13,745 nucleotides of DNA from Candidatus Thorarchaeota archaeon MP11T_1. GTDB lineage: Archaea > Asgardarchaeota > Thorarchaeia > Thorarchaeales > Thorarchaeaceae. The notes under the pieces are model-generated. The model was not told where the DNA came from and searched no databases. It saw only the letters and a program-made list of their open reading frames with translations. Shown one piece after another: positions 5,451 to 11,684 of this stretch. The stretch spans positions 1 to 13,745 of the forward strand of contig PJET01000052.1 in the NCBI GenBank assembly GCA_002825515.1. The letters are read 5' to 3'. Every line of letters starts with the position of its first letter. Within the stretch, counting starts at the first letter, position 1. Made by a program: the position numbers and the translations under genes.

Positions 5451-6017
5451 TTAGTGGAATTCACTCTGCAAAACGATGGTGAAGAAAAATGCTATCACAA
5501 CAAGGACTACAACTCTCGCAGCAAGTTTCTTCAAGGACACAGATTTTATCCCTGCACCGATAACTGCTCCCATTGCACTATATTCAACCACCTGTCCTAA
5601 GCCCCAAAGTATCAATATCTTCAAATCTAATGCCAAAATGGAAAACTGGCCCAAAATGGATGCAATTCCCATCGCGCCTCCAAACATGAGACCCATCTGG
5701 ATTCCTTTACGCCATTCGTTTACTTTGAGTGATGAGAGGACACAATAGATTAGCACCACTTGCACGAGAAGAGCTCCATAACCATAGGGGATGCGATGGA
5801 AAGCTTATTCTGGATCAAGCAATGCAGGATTTGAATGAGTGTAAACATCTGCTAGAATTCCACCATGCCATATGAAGTCAAAGCTAATTGCTGCTATCCA
5901 AGCAATCAGGATAAGTTTCACCCTCATTGATGATGATCCAGCTGCTATAGGACCTGGAGTATCCATAAGATGAAACTGATGGGATGAGATATGGCCTTGC
6001 TCACTTCTTTTACTCAT
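5451..6017 (-). pseudogene. Small multi-spanning membrane protein, interrupted by an in-frame TAA
   Basis: Two frames, 5805-6017 and the continuation down to 5451, lie in the same reading frame and are split only by TAA at 5805-5807. Read through, they give one protein of about 187 residues. It has a 30-residue polar N-terminus, then about five hydrophobic segments beginning with 'LILIAWIAAISFDFIWHGG'. The junction reads 'NPALLDPE-stop-AFHRIPYGYGALL'. A GAA to TAA change, from a predicted second Glu, would explain it. The motif 'FDFIWHG..LADVY....PALL' followed by 'IP.GY.ALL' recalls a family of small bacterial/archaeal membrane proteins of unknown function. The ATG at 6017 overlaps the end of the winged-helix gene by 8 bases (ATGAGTAA), so the pair was translationally coupled. 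It may be a recent pseudogene, a sequencing error, or two small proteins with a restart at GTG 5765. Confidence 0.65.
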
Positions 6018-6549
6018 AGAATCTTCTCTCCAGATGCCTAAGGTATCCCGGTGCATACCTGACCATGTACGCAATCCATACAAAGACTGCAATCCCAATA
6101 GCCATGACAACTGCTAGAGAGAGAATATCCATTAATTGACCTCCACTGACGATTGCATCATAAATCTCCATGCCAATAAAGATGGTAGGAATTGATACCA
6201 CTAAGATTAGCAGAAAGGCCATGAATTTCAGTGCAGGCATCAACGAAGGAGGTCTGCGAATCTTGACATATTTCTCAACGTCCTCTGGTAGATCTTCTCT
6301 AAGTGAAACCATGAGATCTGTTGCTGCTTTTCCAAGTGGAGTCAGAGTATATCGAATATGGTCGTTCTTCTGAATGAACCCTTCCATTTGTTTAAGATGG
6401 TAATTCAACCGTCCTGTTGAGAGCGTGAATTCGCCCAGTATATCAGTGTATGTTGCTCCTTCAGCACCATAAGACAATAGTTTCAGGATATCACGTCTTA
6501 TAGGATGAGCAAGCACTTCAAACACAGTAGCTTCAATTTCTTTCTGCAT
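6010..6549 (-). CDS. Winged-helix transcription regulator with two membrane segments
   Basis: The 179-residue protein begins with an ArsR-like winged helix (about residues 5-80). 'VFEVLAHPIRRDILKLLS' forms the first helices, 'TYTDILGEFTLSTGRLNYHLKQME' the recognition helix, and 'FIQKNDHIRYTLTPLGKAA' the wing. Two hydrophobic stretches follow, at about 107-128 and 139-164, and then a basic tail. The layout suggests a DNA-binding domain held at the membrane. It overlaps and probably controls or works with the membrane protein gene behind it. An inverted repeat (CTTGAC-N10-GTCAAG) lies 60-81 bases upstream and could be its own operator. A TATA-like AATTATACA lies just before the start. The ligand is unknown. 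Confidence 0.85.
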   Translation of the reverse strand: MQKEIEATVFEVLAHPIRRDILKLLSYGAEGATYTDILGEFTLSTGRLNYHLKQMEGFIQKNDHIRYTLTPLGKAATDLMVSLREDLPEDVEKYVKIRRPPSLMPALKFMAFLLILVVSIPTIFIGMEIYDAIVSGGQLMDILSLAVVMAIGIAVFVWIAYMVRYAPGYLRHLERRFYE

Positions 6550-6608
6550 ATCTTTCCCCTACGACAGCATGTGTATAATTTGTTAAAATGTCTTTTTGAC
6601 TAAAATTT

Positions 6609-6630
6609 CTTGACTGCTACGGTTGTCAAG
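6609..6630. promoter_or_regulatory. Candidate operator upstream of the winged-helix gene
   Basis: CTTGAC (6609-6614) and GTCAAG (6625-6630) form a perfect 6-base inverted repeat with a 10-base spacer, one helical turn. It lies upstream of the TATA-like element of the winged-helix gene. Autoregulation would be typical for an ArsR-type protein. The arms are short, so chance is possible. Confidence 0.35.
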
Positions 6631-6671
6631 GGATTCCATCTAAAAACTACCAATATTTCATGCTCTGAGGG

Positions 6672-6690
6672 AATCTCGCCCTTGGCACCA
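6672..6690 (+). repeat. Diverged copy 3 of the tRNA-Leu 3' tail
   Basis: AATCTCGCCCTTGGCACCA matches the tRNA-Leu tail (4241-4259) at 17 of 19 bases. It closes the third module, 1281 bases after copy 2. As with the other copies, a short pyrimidine-rich run follows CCA (TCATTCTCC) and no 5' T-stem half precedes it. Confidence 0.65.
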
Positions 6691-6750
6691 TCATTCTCCG
6701 TTTCATAATTGTTTGCTAATTCATATTAATCAAAATGAGGTGGAAACTGT

Positions 6751-6916
6751 AATAGGACCCACCCCAGATGCGACGAGGCAATTCGCAATCGTTGAAAGGG
6801 TGGGTCCGAGGGAGGGAGGTGTCTTCTGAAGTATAATGGGACTCAGCGCGGCATGGTGATCCAAGATGTGAAATGTCTTTTTAGCTAGTCCCTGAAGGTA
6901 TTGAGGGTCTTGGATT
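6751..6916 (+). ncRNA. Candidate structured RNA
   Basis: A TATA-like element at 6722-6730 would start transcription near 6750. At once there is a strong stem: GGACCCACCC (6755-6764) with GGGTGGGTCC (6798-6807), ten perfect pairs. Inside it a nested helix is possible, GATGCGA with TCGCAATC (one bulge). A second stem follows, ATCCAAGA (6859-6866) with TCTTGGAT (6908-6915), with CCCT/AGGG inside. A T-rich run lies at 6876-6882. I could not match it to SRP RNA, RNase P RNA, 5S rRNA, or box C/D or H/ACA guides by eye. Strand and ends are uncertain. Confidence 0.4.
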
Positions 6917-6924
6917 CATACATC

Positions 6925-6936
6925 AATCCGCGGATT
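6925..6936. promoter_or_regulatory. Perfect 12-base palindrome
   Basis: AATCCGCGGATT is a perfect palindrome about 150 bases before the oxidoreductase start and just past the candidate RNA. It could be an operator for a dimeric regulator. No partner copy was seen in the window. Confidence 0.3.
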
Positions 6937-7029
6937 TCAATATAAGACTGTCATGAGAGTAATCGCCAATTATTCATCCTCAAGTTGTAAAAATCCTGCA
7001 ATCTCAATACAATCTGAGGATTATGACAA

Positions 7030-7037
7030 TGTATAAA
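7030..7037 (+). promoter_or_regulatory. TATA box of the oxidoreductase gene
   Basis: GTATAAAG within AATGTATAAAGGCC is a good archaeal TATA box about 50 bases before the start codon. It leaves a leader of roughly 25 bases that holds the ribosome site TTAGGAGTGG. Confidence 0.65.
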
Positions 7038-7084
7038 GGCCATGAAGAACCGGAGCAGTCTGAAGCCCTTAGGAGTGGTTAATA

Positions 7085-8086
7085 ATGTCATCTCGAAGGA
7101 TAGCAATCATTGGAACTGGGAACATGGGCAGAATACACGCTCGAATTCTTGGTGATTTGGGGGTTCTGGTGGGCGTGGCTGACAAAGATAAAGCCACTGT
7201 CGAGCGCGTAGCCAAAGAACATGGCACTGTTGCGTTCACTGACTTCGAGAGTATGCTTAAGGAAACGGAACCTGAGGGTGTGATAATTGCGACCCCGACT
7301 TCAACTCATGCTAGCATCGCTCAGACCATTGCAGCCAACTATGATAGCATCAAGGGGATCTTAATCGAAAAGCCGCTTGCTAGTACACTGGAAGATGGAA
7401 AGAAGGTTGCAGAAATAATAAAGAAGCGAAACATAGTCACACTGGTTTCCCACTCTGAAATATATAATCCAATAGTAGGTAGAGCTCTGTTTCTCATTGA
7501 AACTGATGCGATTGGAACGCCCCAAACAATAATTCATGATAGAAGGGGATTTGTTACTCCCGCCAGGATCCCATCTCTAGGAGATGTCTTCGAAGACATA
7601 GGTGTCCACGATTTTGACATCATGGCAAGAATCAGTACTGGTCCAGCGAAGCTATATGCACAAAGTAACACTGTAGGTGGGATTCACAATAGTGGAACTG
7701 TCATGGTAAAGTTTGAGTCAGGAACTGAACACTTCTTCCACCTCTCTCGACAATATGCTGGACGACGCCGCTACATGGATGTATCAGGCACAATGGGAGT
7801 ATTAGTTCTTGACCTGTTTGGTCAAATAATCAAGGTACAACACCTAGATGAAGCTCCTGAAGCGAAAGGGGACACGATACAGCTCCCAGAGAGAGGTGCT
7901 ACGATCAAGGTCTATGGTGAGCCAATAAGGGAAGCTATCAATGACTTTCTACGATGTATCAAGACAGGAGCGACACCAAGAGTAAGTATTGATGATGCTC
8001 TGTGTGCCCTAGAGGTTGTTGAAGCTGCAAGAAAAAGCGCAGAGTCAGGAAAAGTAGTAGATATTGAGGTTAAGTCTAGGAAATGA
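7085..8086 (+). CDS. Gfo/Idh/MocA-family NAD(P)-dependent oxidoreductase
   Basis: The 333-residue protein starts with a Rossmann fold: 'RRIAIIGTGNMGRIHARIL' holds the GxGxxG dinucleotide loop (10-15) and 'VGVADKD' ends strand two. The family motif EKPLA appears at 95-99. The C-terminal substrate domain carries 'DIGVHDFDIM' (171-180), which supplies the conserved Asp/His pair. The family oxidises or reduces sugars, inositols or nucleotide sugars; the closest style is UDP-N-acetylhexosamine dehydrogenase, but the substrate cannot be told from sequence alone. It is a single-gene unit with its own TATA box. The ATG at 7085 follows AGGAGTGG. Its stop overlaps the end of the convergent methylthiotransferase gene by 11 bases. 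Confidence 0.9.
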   Translation: MSSRRIAIIGTGNMGRIHARILGDLGVLVGVADKDKATVERVAKEHGTVAFTDFESMLKETEPEGVIIATPTSTHASIAQTIAANYDSIKGILIEKPLASTLEDGKKVAEIIKKRNIVTLVSHSEIYNPIVGRALFLIETDAIGTPQTIIHDRRGFVTPARIPSLGDVFEDIGVHDFDIMARISTGPAKLYAQSNTVGGIHNSGTVMVKFESGTEHFFHLSRQYAGRRRYMDVSGTMGVLVLDLFGQIIKVQHLDEAPEAKGDTIQLPERGATIKVYGEPIREAINDFLRCIKTGATPRVSIDDALCALEVVEAARKSAESGKVVDIEVKSRK

Positions 8087-9365
8087 CTTCTCCGTTCAAA
8101 TGTGTTCGGTCCGATGATGTTATTTCGACATCCACAATGGTTCCTGGGCTCAAGTCTTTGTGAACGATAACTGTCTTGTAGGAGTCATTACGCCCAAGCA
8201 TTCCTCCTTTTGTACCCTTTTCGGTGATTATGATTGGACCAGACCATCCAACCCATGTTTCATTGGTCTCCATTAAGATTTCATCCACAAGCTTGGTCAA
8301 AATCCGGCTTCTTTGCTTTTTCACCGAAGTGTCAACCTTTTCGTTTGACTTTGAGGCGAGGGTATTGGGTCTGTCACCATACTTCGAGATATTGGTTACA
8401 GATGGCTTGACACTTTGAATCAGTTCAAGAGTTTCTTTGAAATCAGTTTCATTTTCACCTGGAAATCCAACAATGATGTCAGTAGCGATTGTTGGATTCT
8501 TGAACCGTTTTCTGATCCTCTCAACAATATCCACCCAATCACTGACAATGTATCTGCGTTTCATTGTTTTCAGAATCTTATCGCTGCCAGACTGTAGGGG
8601 GATATGGAAGAACTTGAAGAAATGCTCATTTTGCATCGACTCTAGAAGGTCATTGATTGAGCTCATCACGATATTTGGATTGAACATTCCAAGTCGAAAC
8701 CTGTGATTTCCTTCAATATTGCCTATTGACAGTAAAAGATCAGTAAGTGATTCACCAGTGTCACTTCCAAAAACTGCGGCATCTTGAGATGTCAATCGAA
8801 TCTCACGATATCCAAGATGGATACATCGCTCGATTATTCGATGGATGCTTGAAATGGAATAGCTTCGTACCTTTCCACGGGCGAATTTCACAGCACAGTA
8901 TGCACAACTGCCAAGACAGCCTTCACAGATAGGGATGGTACAAATAACACTGTCCGGTGGTCCTGCCAGCCACTTTAGTTTGTAGGAATTATCAGATTCT
9001 ATTTGTCGAATTCCCCTCGCCCCATGGAGAATACGTGGAATAATTGATGCCAGAGTATTAATTGACTGAGGGCCAAGCAATGCAGCATATCCTGGAATTG
9101 CTTGCTCGATTCGATCAGGGGAGATTTTTGGAAGACATCCTGTAACTATGACCGGAGTACTACTCTTTCCCAATTCTTCTAGTCTATGAATGATTTTGTC
9201 CTCTGTTGGTTCCTTAACTCCACATGTGTTGAGTAGAATTAGCTGGGCTTCACTGATATCCTTGACCCGTTGTCCATCGATTGTTTCAAGGCGACCTACT
9301 ATTATATCAGAGTCAGCAGTGTTTAGCGAGCACCCATATGTTTCAAGATAATATTTGAGACCCAT
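8076..9365 (-). CDS. tRNA t6A37 methylthiotransferase (archaeal/eukaryotic MtaB, CDKAL1 type)
   Basis: This radical SAM enzyme adds a methylthio group to N6-threonylcarbamoyladenosine 37 in tRNAs reading ANN codons. It has the three-part family layout. The N-terminal UPF0004 domain carries the three ligands of the auxiliary Fe-S cluster (C12, C48 and C77, counted from ATG 9365). The radical SAM domain carries C150, C154 and C157 in 'CLGSCAYC', followed by 'GYREIRLTSQD' and 'HIPLQSGSDKILKTMKRRY'. A TRAM-like RNA-binding domain covers the last 60 or so residues. I chose ATG 9365 over GTG 9374 because GGTG/GGAG lies just before it and the family usually opens with a short 'M..YYLETYGC'. It is last in the gcv operon, 11 bases after the carrier protein gene. 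Confidence 0.93.
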   Translation of the reverse strand: MGLKYYLETYGCSLNTADSDIIVGRLETIDGQRVKDISEAQLILLNTCGVKEPTEDKIIHRLEELGKSSTPVIVTGCLPKISPDRIEQAIPGYAALLGPQSINTLASIIPRILHGARGIRQIESDNSYKLKWLAGPPDSVICTIPICEGCLGSCAYCAVKFARGKVRSYSISSIHRIIERCIHLGYREIRLTSQDAAVFGSDTGESLTDLLLSIGNIEGNHRFRLGMFNPNIVMSSINDLLESMQNEHFFKFFHIPLQSGSDKILKTMKRRYIVSDWVDIVERIRKRFKNPTIATDIIVGFPGENETDFKETLELIQSVKPSVTNISKYGDRPNTLASKSNEKVDTSVKKQRSRILTKLVDEILMETNETWVGWSGPIIITEKGTKGGMLGRNDSYKTVIVHKDLSPGTIVDVEITSSDRTHLNGEVIS

Positions 9366-9376
9366 GCTCTCCACAC

Positions 9377-9670
9377 CTAACCGCCTTGGACATGAGGAAG
9401 AATAGCAACCTCATCACCATCATGAACGACTATATCAATACCACCCAAAGTTTCTACATCTCTCTGGTTGAGCATTATAATCAGATTACCACTGATAGCA
9501 TCGTTATGCATTATTAGCTTGCTGAGCTCTTCTCCTCCTAACTCTACCACTGTGTTAATTACTTGTCGAACTGATGAGTCAGGGGGCATCTCGACATCTA
9601 TGACCTTTTCTTTTAGTAGCCTTCGTATTGGCCCAAATGACTTGAACTTTACTTTCAAATATCCAACCAA
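9377..9670 (-). CDS. MoaD/ThiS-family ubiquitin-like sulfur carrier
   Basis: The protein has up to 97 residues and the beta-grasp pattern of MoaD/ThiS: 'LKVKFKSFGPIRRLLKEK', 'IDVEMPPDSSVRQVINTVV', 'IIMLNQRDVETLGGIDIVVHDGDEVAILP'. It ends in the diglycine (HVQGG) needed for adenylation and thiocarboxylate formation. Such proteins carry sulfur for molybdopterin, thiamine or tRNA thiolation, or tag proteins (SAMPs). No ATG is present; TTG at 9670 gives the longest form, while TTG at 9658 gives the typical family start and lies just after GGTTGGA. It stops 11 bases before the methylthiotransferase ATG. Which enzyme it serves cannot be told here. Confidence 0.85.
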   Translation of the reverse strand: MVGYLKVKFKSFGPIRRLLKEKVIDVEMPPDSSVRQVINTVVELGGEELSKLIMHNDAISGNLIIMLNQRDVETLGGIDIVVHDGDEVAILPHVQGG

Positions 9671-9690
9671 TCTAGTTGAAGTTTGTAGTA

Positions 9691-10095
9691 CTATTCAGCC
9701 TTTTGATAACGCGCAATGACCTCCTCCACAAGAGCATCAACGACAGAAATGATCTCCTCAATCTCGTTTCTACTTGCATTATCGTAGTGAATACCTACAG
9801 TAACAATGGTGGGAACCTCTAGGGCTTTGCAAATCTTTTCTGCTGCTGAGTTTGCCACGATATAGTCCTTATGTCCAGGCAAGGTGATTGTGCTAATGCT
9901 AATTGTTGTTGCATCTCTGTAGTGACTCTCTGCTGGAAATGCAGTAGCTACGCCGCCTATGTGATGTTCATCGCCGCCATATATTGTAACTAGAAGGTCC
10001 TTGCCAATCTCCTTTAGATCAAGGTAAATGATGTGACGACCGGCTTTTTTCTCGAAAATCATCGATCCTGAGATAGTGCAACTTGCCTCTAACAC
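9691..10095 (-). CDS. LpdD-like protein (prenylated-flavin chaperone domain)
   Basis: The 134-residue protein resembles the small subunit D / LpdD-like family linked to UbiD-type decarboxylases that use prenylated FMN. Family-like words are 'IGKDLLVTIYGGDEHHIGG' (30-48), 'TLPGHKDYIVANSAAEKICKAL' (71-92) and 'GIHYDNASRNEIEEI' (101-115). In bacteria LpdD-like proteins are thought to help load or handle the prenylated flavin. Stand-alone archaeal copies have no assigned role that I know. The frame starts at GTG 10095, without a good ribosome site; ATG at 10059 (residue 13) would trim the first strand. It is the third gene of the gcv operon, 23 bases after gcvPB. No UbiD gene is visible nearby. 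Confidence 0.75.
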   Translation of the reverse strand: MLEASCTISGSMIFEKKAGRHIIYLDLKEIGKDLLVTIYGGDEHHIGGVATAFPAESHYRDATTISISTITLPGHKDYIVANSAAEKICKALEVPTIVTVGIHYDNASRNEIEEIISVVDALVEEVIARYQKAE

Positions 10096-10118
10096 TTTCG
10101 GTGGGTCAAGATATGCGT

Positions 10119-11684
10119 CTACTGGCTATCCTGTTTCTGATTTTCTTGATACATTCTATAGGAGAGGGTCAAAGTCTTTGGATGAGCTGCTCTATACTCA
10201 TCTAAAAGACCAACTGCTGTGGAGTGTGGGGCACGCTTTACTCTTTCAGGATCTTCGTGAGCCTCTTCAGAGATTTTCTCAAGCACTGAGATGAAGTAAT
10301 CTAGCTCTTGTCGAGACTCTGTTTCAGTAGGTTCGATCATCAATGCCTCAGGAACAATGAGAGGAAAGTAGACAGTTGGAGCATGCACACCAAAGTCAAG
10401 CAGACGTTTGGCTATGTTCATCGCTGTGACTCCAGTCTTTTCCTTCAACTCCTCGGCAGAGATGACACATTCGTGCATTCTAGGGGCATCTTGGGAATAT
10501 GGTAGAGTGAATCCAGAGATTTTGCGCACATGATGAGCAATATAGTTAGCATTTAGGACCGCTACCTCCGATGCTCGTTCGAGACCCTCAGCACCAAGAG
10601 CGTAGATATACGAATAAGCACGAATTAACACACCGAAGTTACCGTAGAAACTCTTTACCTTTCCAATGGATCGTGGATAGTCATAATCCAAGTCAAAACT
10701 ACCATCACTTTTCTTTACCACACGGGGAACAGGAAGGAATTCCCTAAGCTTCTGAGTAACACCTACAGGTCCAGCTCCAGGTCCACCTCCACCATGAGGA
10801 GTAGAGAATGATTTGTGAAGATTCAAGTGAACAACATCAAAGCCCATGTCACCAGGTCGTACTTTGCCCATGATAGCATTGAAGTTTGCACCATCATAAT
10901 AGACCAACCCTCCAGCGTCATGCACGATGTCTGTGATTTCTCCTATGTCCTTCTCAAACACACCTATTGTGTTAGGATTGGTGAGCATTAGACCAGCGGT
11001 TCTTGGACCAGCAGCCTCCTTTATGGCATCTAAATCCACCAGACCTTCCTTACTTGAGGGGATTACAACTACCTTGTATCCTGCCATGGCTGCTGATGCA
11101 GGATTAGTACCATGTGCAGCATCTGGAATAAGCATCTCAGTCCTCAAATCACACTCTTCAGTGTAACAACGATGATACTCTCGCATCATCATGACACCAG
11201 TCCATTCACCTTGAGCTCCAGCAGCCGGTTGAAGTGTGACTGCGTCCATCCCTGTTATTTCTCCAAGCCAACTCTCCAACTCCCACATCATTTCAAGGGC
11301 ACCTTGGGTCGTGGAGGGATCTTGTAGAGGGTGCAACCAAGCAAATCCGGGAGTGCTGGCAGCCCAGTTGTTCTCAGCTGGGTTGTATTTCATTGTGCAA
11401 CTACCTAGCGGATAGGTTCCGAGATTCACTGCAAAATTCATCTGCGAGAGTCTTGTGAAATGACGAGCAATTCCAGGTTCTGAAACCTCAGGTATCTTTG
11501 GTGGCGTCTTACGAACCATATTACTAGGGATGATATCACCAAGTTCTCCAGCGACCTGCCTTAATTCAGGCTCAGCGGTCGGGAAAACATGTCCTACAAC
11601 TCCAGGGGTGGACCTATCAAAGATTAGAGGTTCGTCCCATTTTGCTTGACTAACCCTAATGCCATCTAAGTGACGATGCTTCAT
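10119..11684 (-). CDS. gcvPB: Glycine dehydrogenase (decarboxylating) subunit 2
   Basis: This is the PLP-carrying half of the split P-protein. With GcvPA it decarboxylates glycine and passes the aminomethyl group to the lipoyl arm of GcvH. The 521 residues are a little longer than the usual 480-500. 'HLNLHKSFSTPHGGGGPGAG' holds the PLP lysine K291 and the glycine-rich loop. 'YPLGSCTMKYNP' (91-102), 'LQPAAGAQGEWTGVMMMREY' (151-170) and 'AAHGTNPASA' are family signatures. The start codon overlaps the gcvPA stop by 4 bases, indicating translational coupling. GcvH and GcvT genes are not in the window. Confidence 0.96.
   Translation of the reverse strand: MKHRHLDGIRVSQAKWDEPLIFDRSTPGVVGHVFPTAEPELRQVAGELGDIIPSNMVRKTPPKIPEVSEPGIARHFTRLSQMNFAVNLGTYPLGSCTMKYNPAENNWAASTPGFAWLHPLQDPSTTQGALEMMWELESWLGEITGMDAVTLQPAAGAQGEWTGVMMMREYHRCYTEECDLRTEMLIPDAAHGTNPASAAMAGYKVVVIPSSKEGLVDLDAIKEAAGPRTAGLMLTNPNTIGVFEKDIGEITDIVHDAGGLVYYDGANFNAIMGKVRPGDMGFDVVHLNLHKSFSTPHGGGGPGAGPVGVTQKLREFLPVPRVVKKSDGSFDLDYDYPRSIGKVKSFYGNFGVLIRAYSYIYALGAEGLERASEVAVLNANYIAHHVRKISGFTLPYSQDAPRMHECVISAEELKEKTGVTAMNIAKRLLDFGVHAPTVYFPLIVPEALMIEPTETESRQELDYFISVLEKISEEAHEDPERVKRAPHSTAVGLLDEYRAAHPKTLTLSYRMYQENQKQDSQ

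Larger units (their letters stand above)
6691..7084. other. Non-coding stretch with several strong inverted repeats
   Basis: No reading frame with a credible start and ribosome site is seen here. The region holds a TATA-like CATATTAAT at 6722-6730, a long hairpin (6755-6807), a second inverted repeat (6859-6866 with 6908-6915), a 12-base palindrome (6925-6936) and the promoter of the oxidoreductase gene. It separates divergent genes, so terminators are not expected, which makes the hairpins more interesting. Confidence 0.6.

Noticed and set aside
5805..5807. TAA read through as a recoded codon
   Set aside because: Known archaeal recoding uses TAG (pyrrolysine) or TGA (selenocysteine), not TAA, and no recoding hairpin was seen.
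6751..6916. SRP RNA, RNase P RNA, or box C/D or H/ACA guide RNA
   Set aside because: Length and visible motifs do not fit: no GGAAG/GNAR tetraloop domain, no RNase P core words, no paired C and D boxes, and no ACA after the main stem.
9366..9374. GTG start of the methylthiotransferase
   Set aside because: ATG at 9365 has the better placed ribosome site and gives the usual short N-terminus of the family; GTG cannot be excluded.
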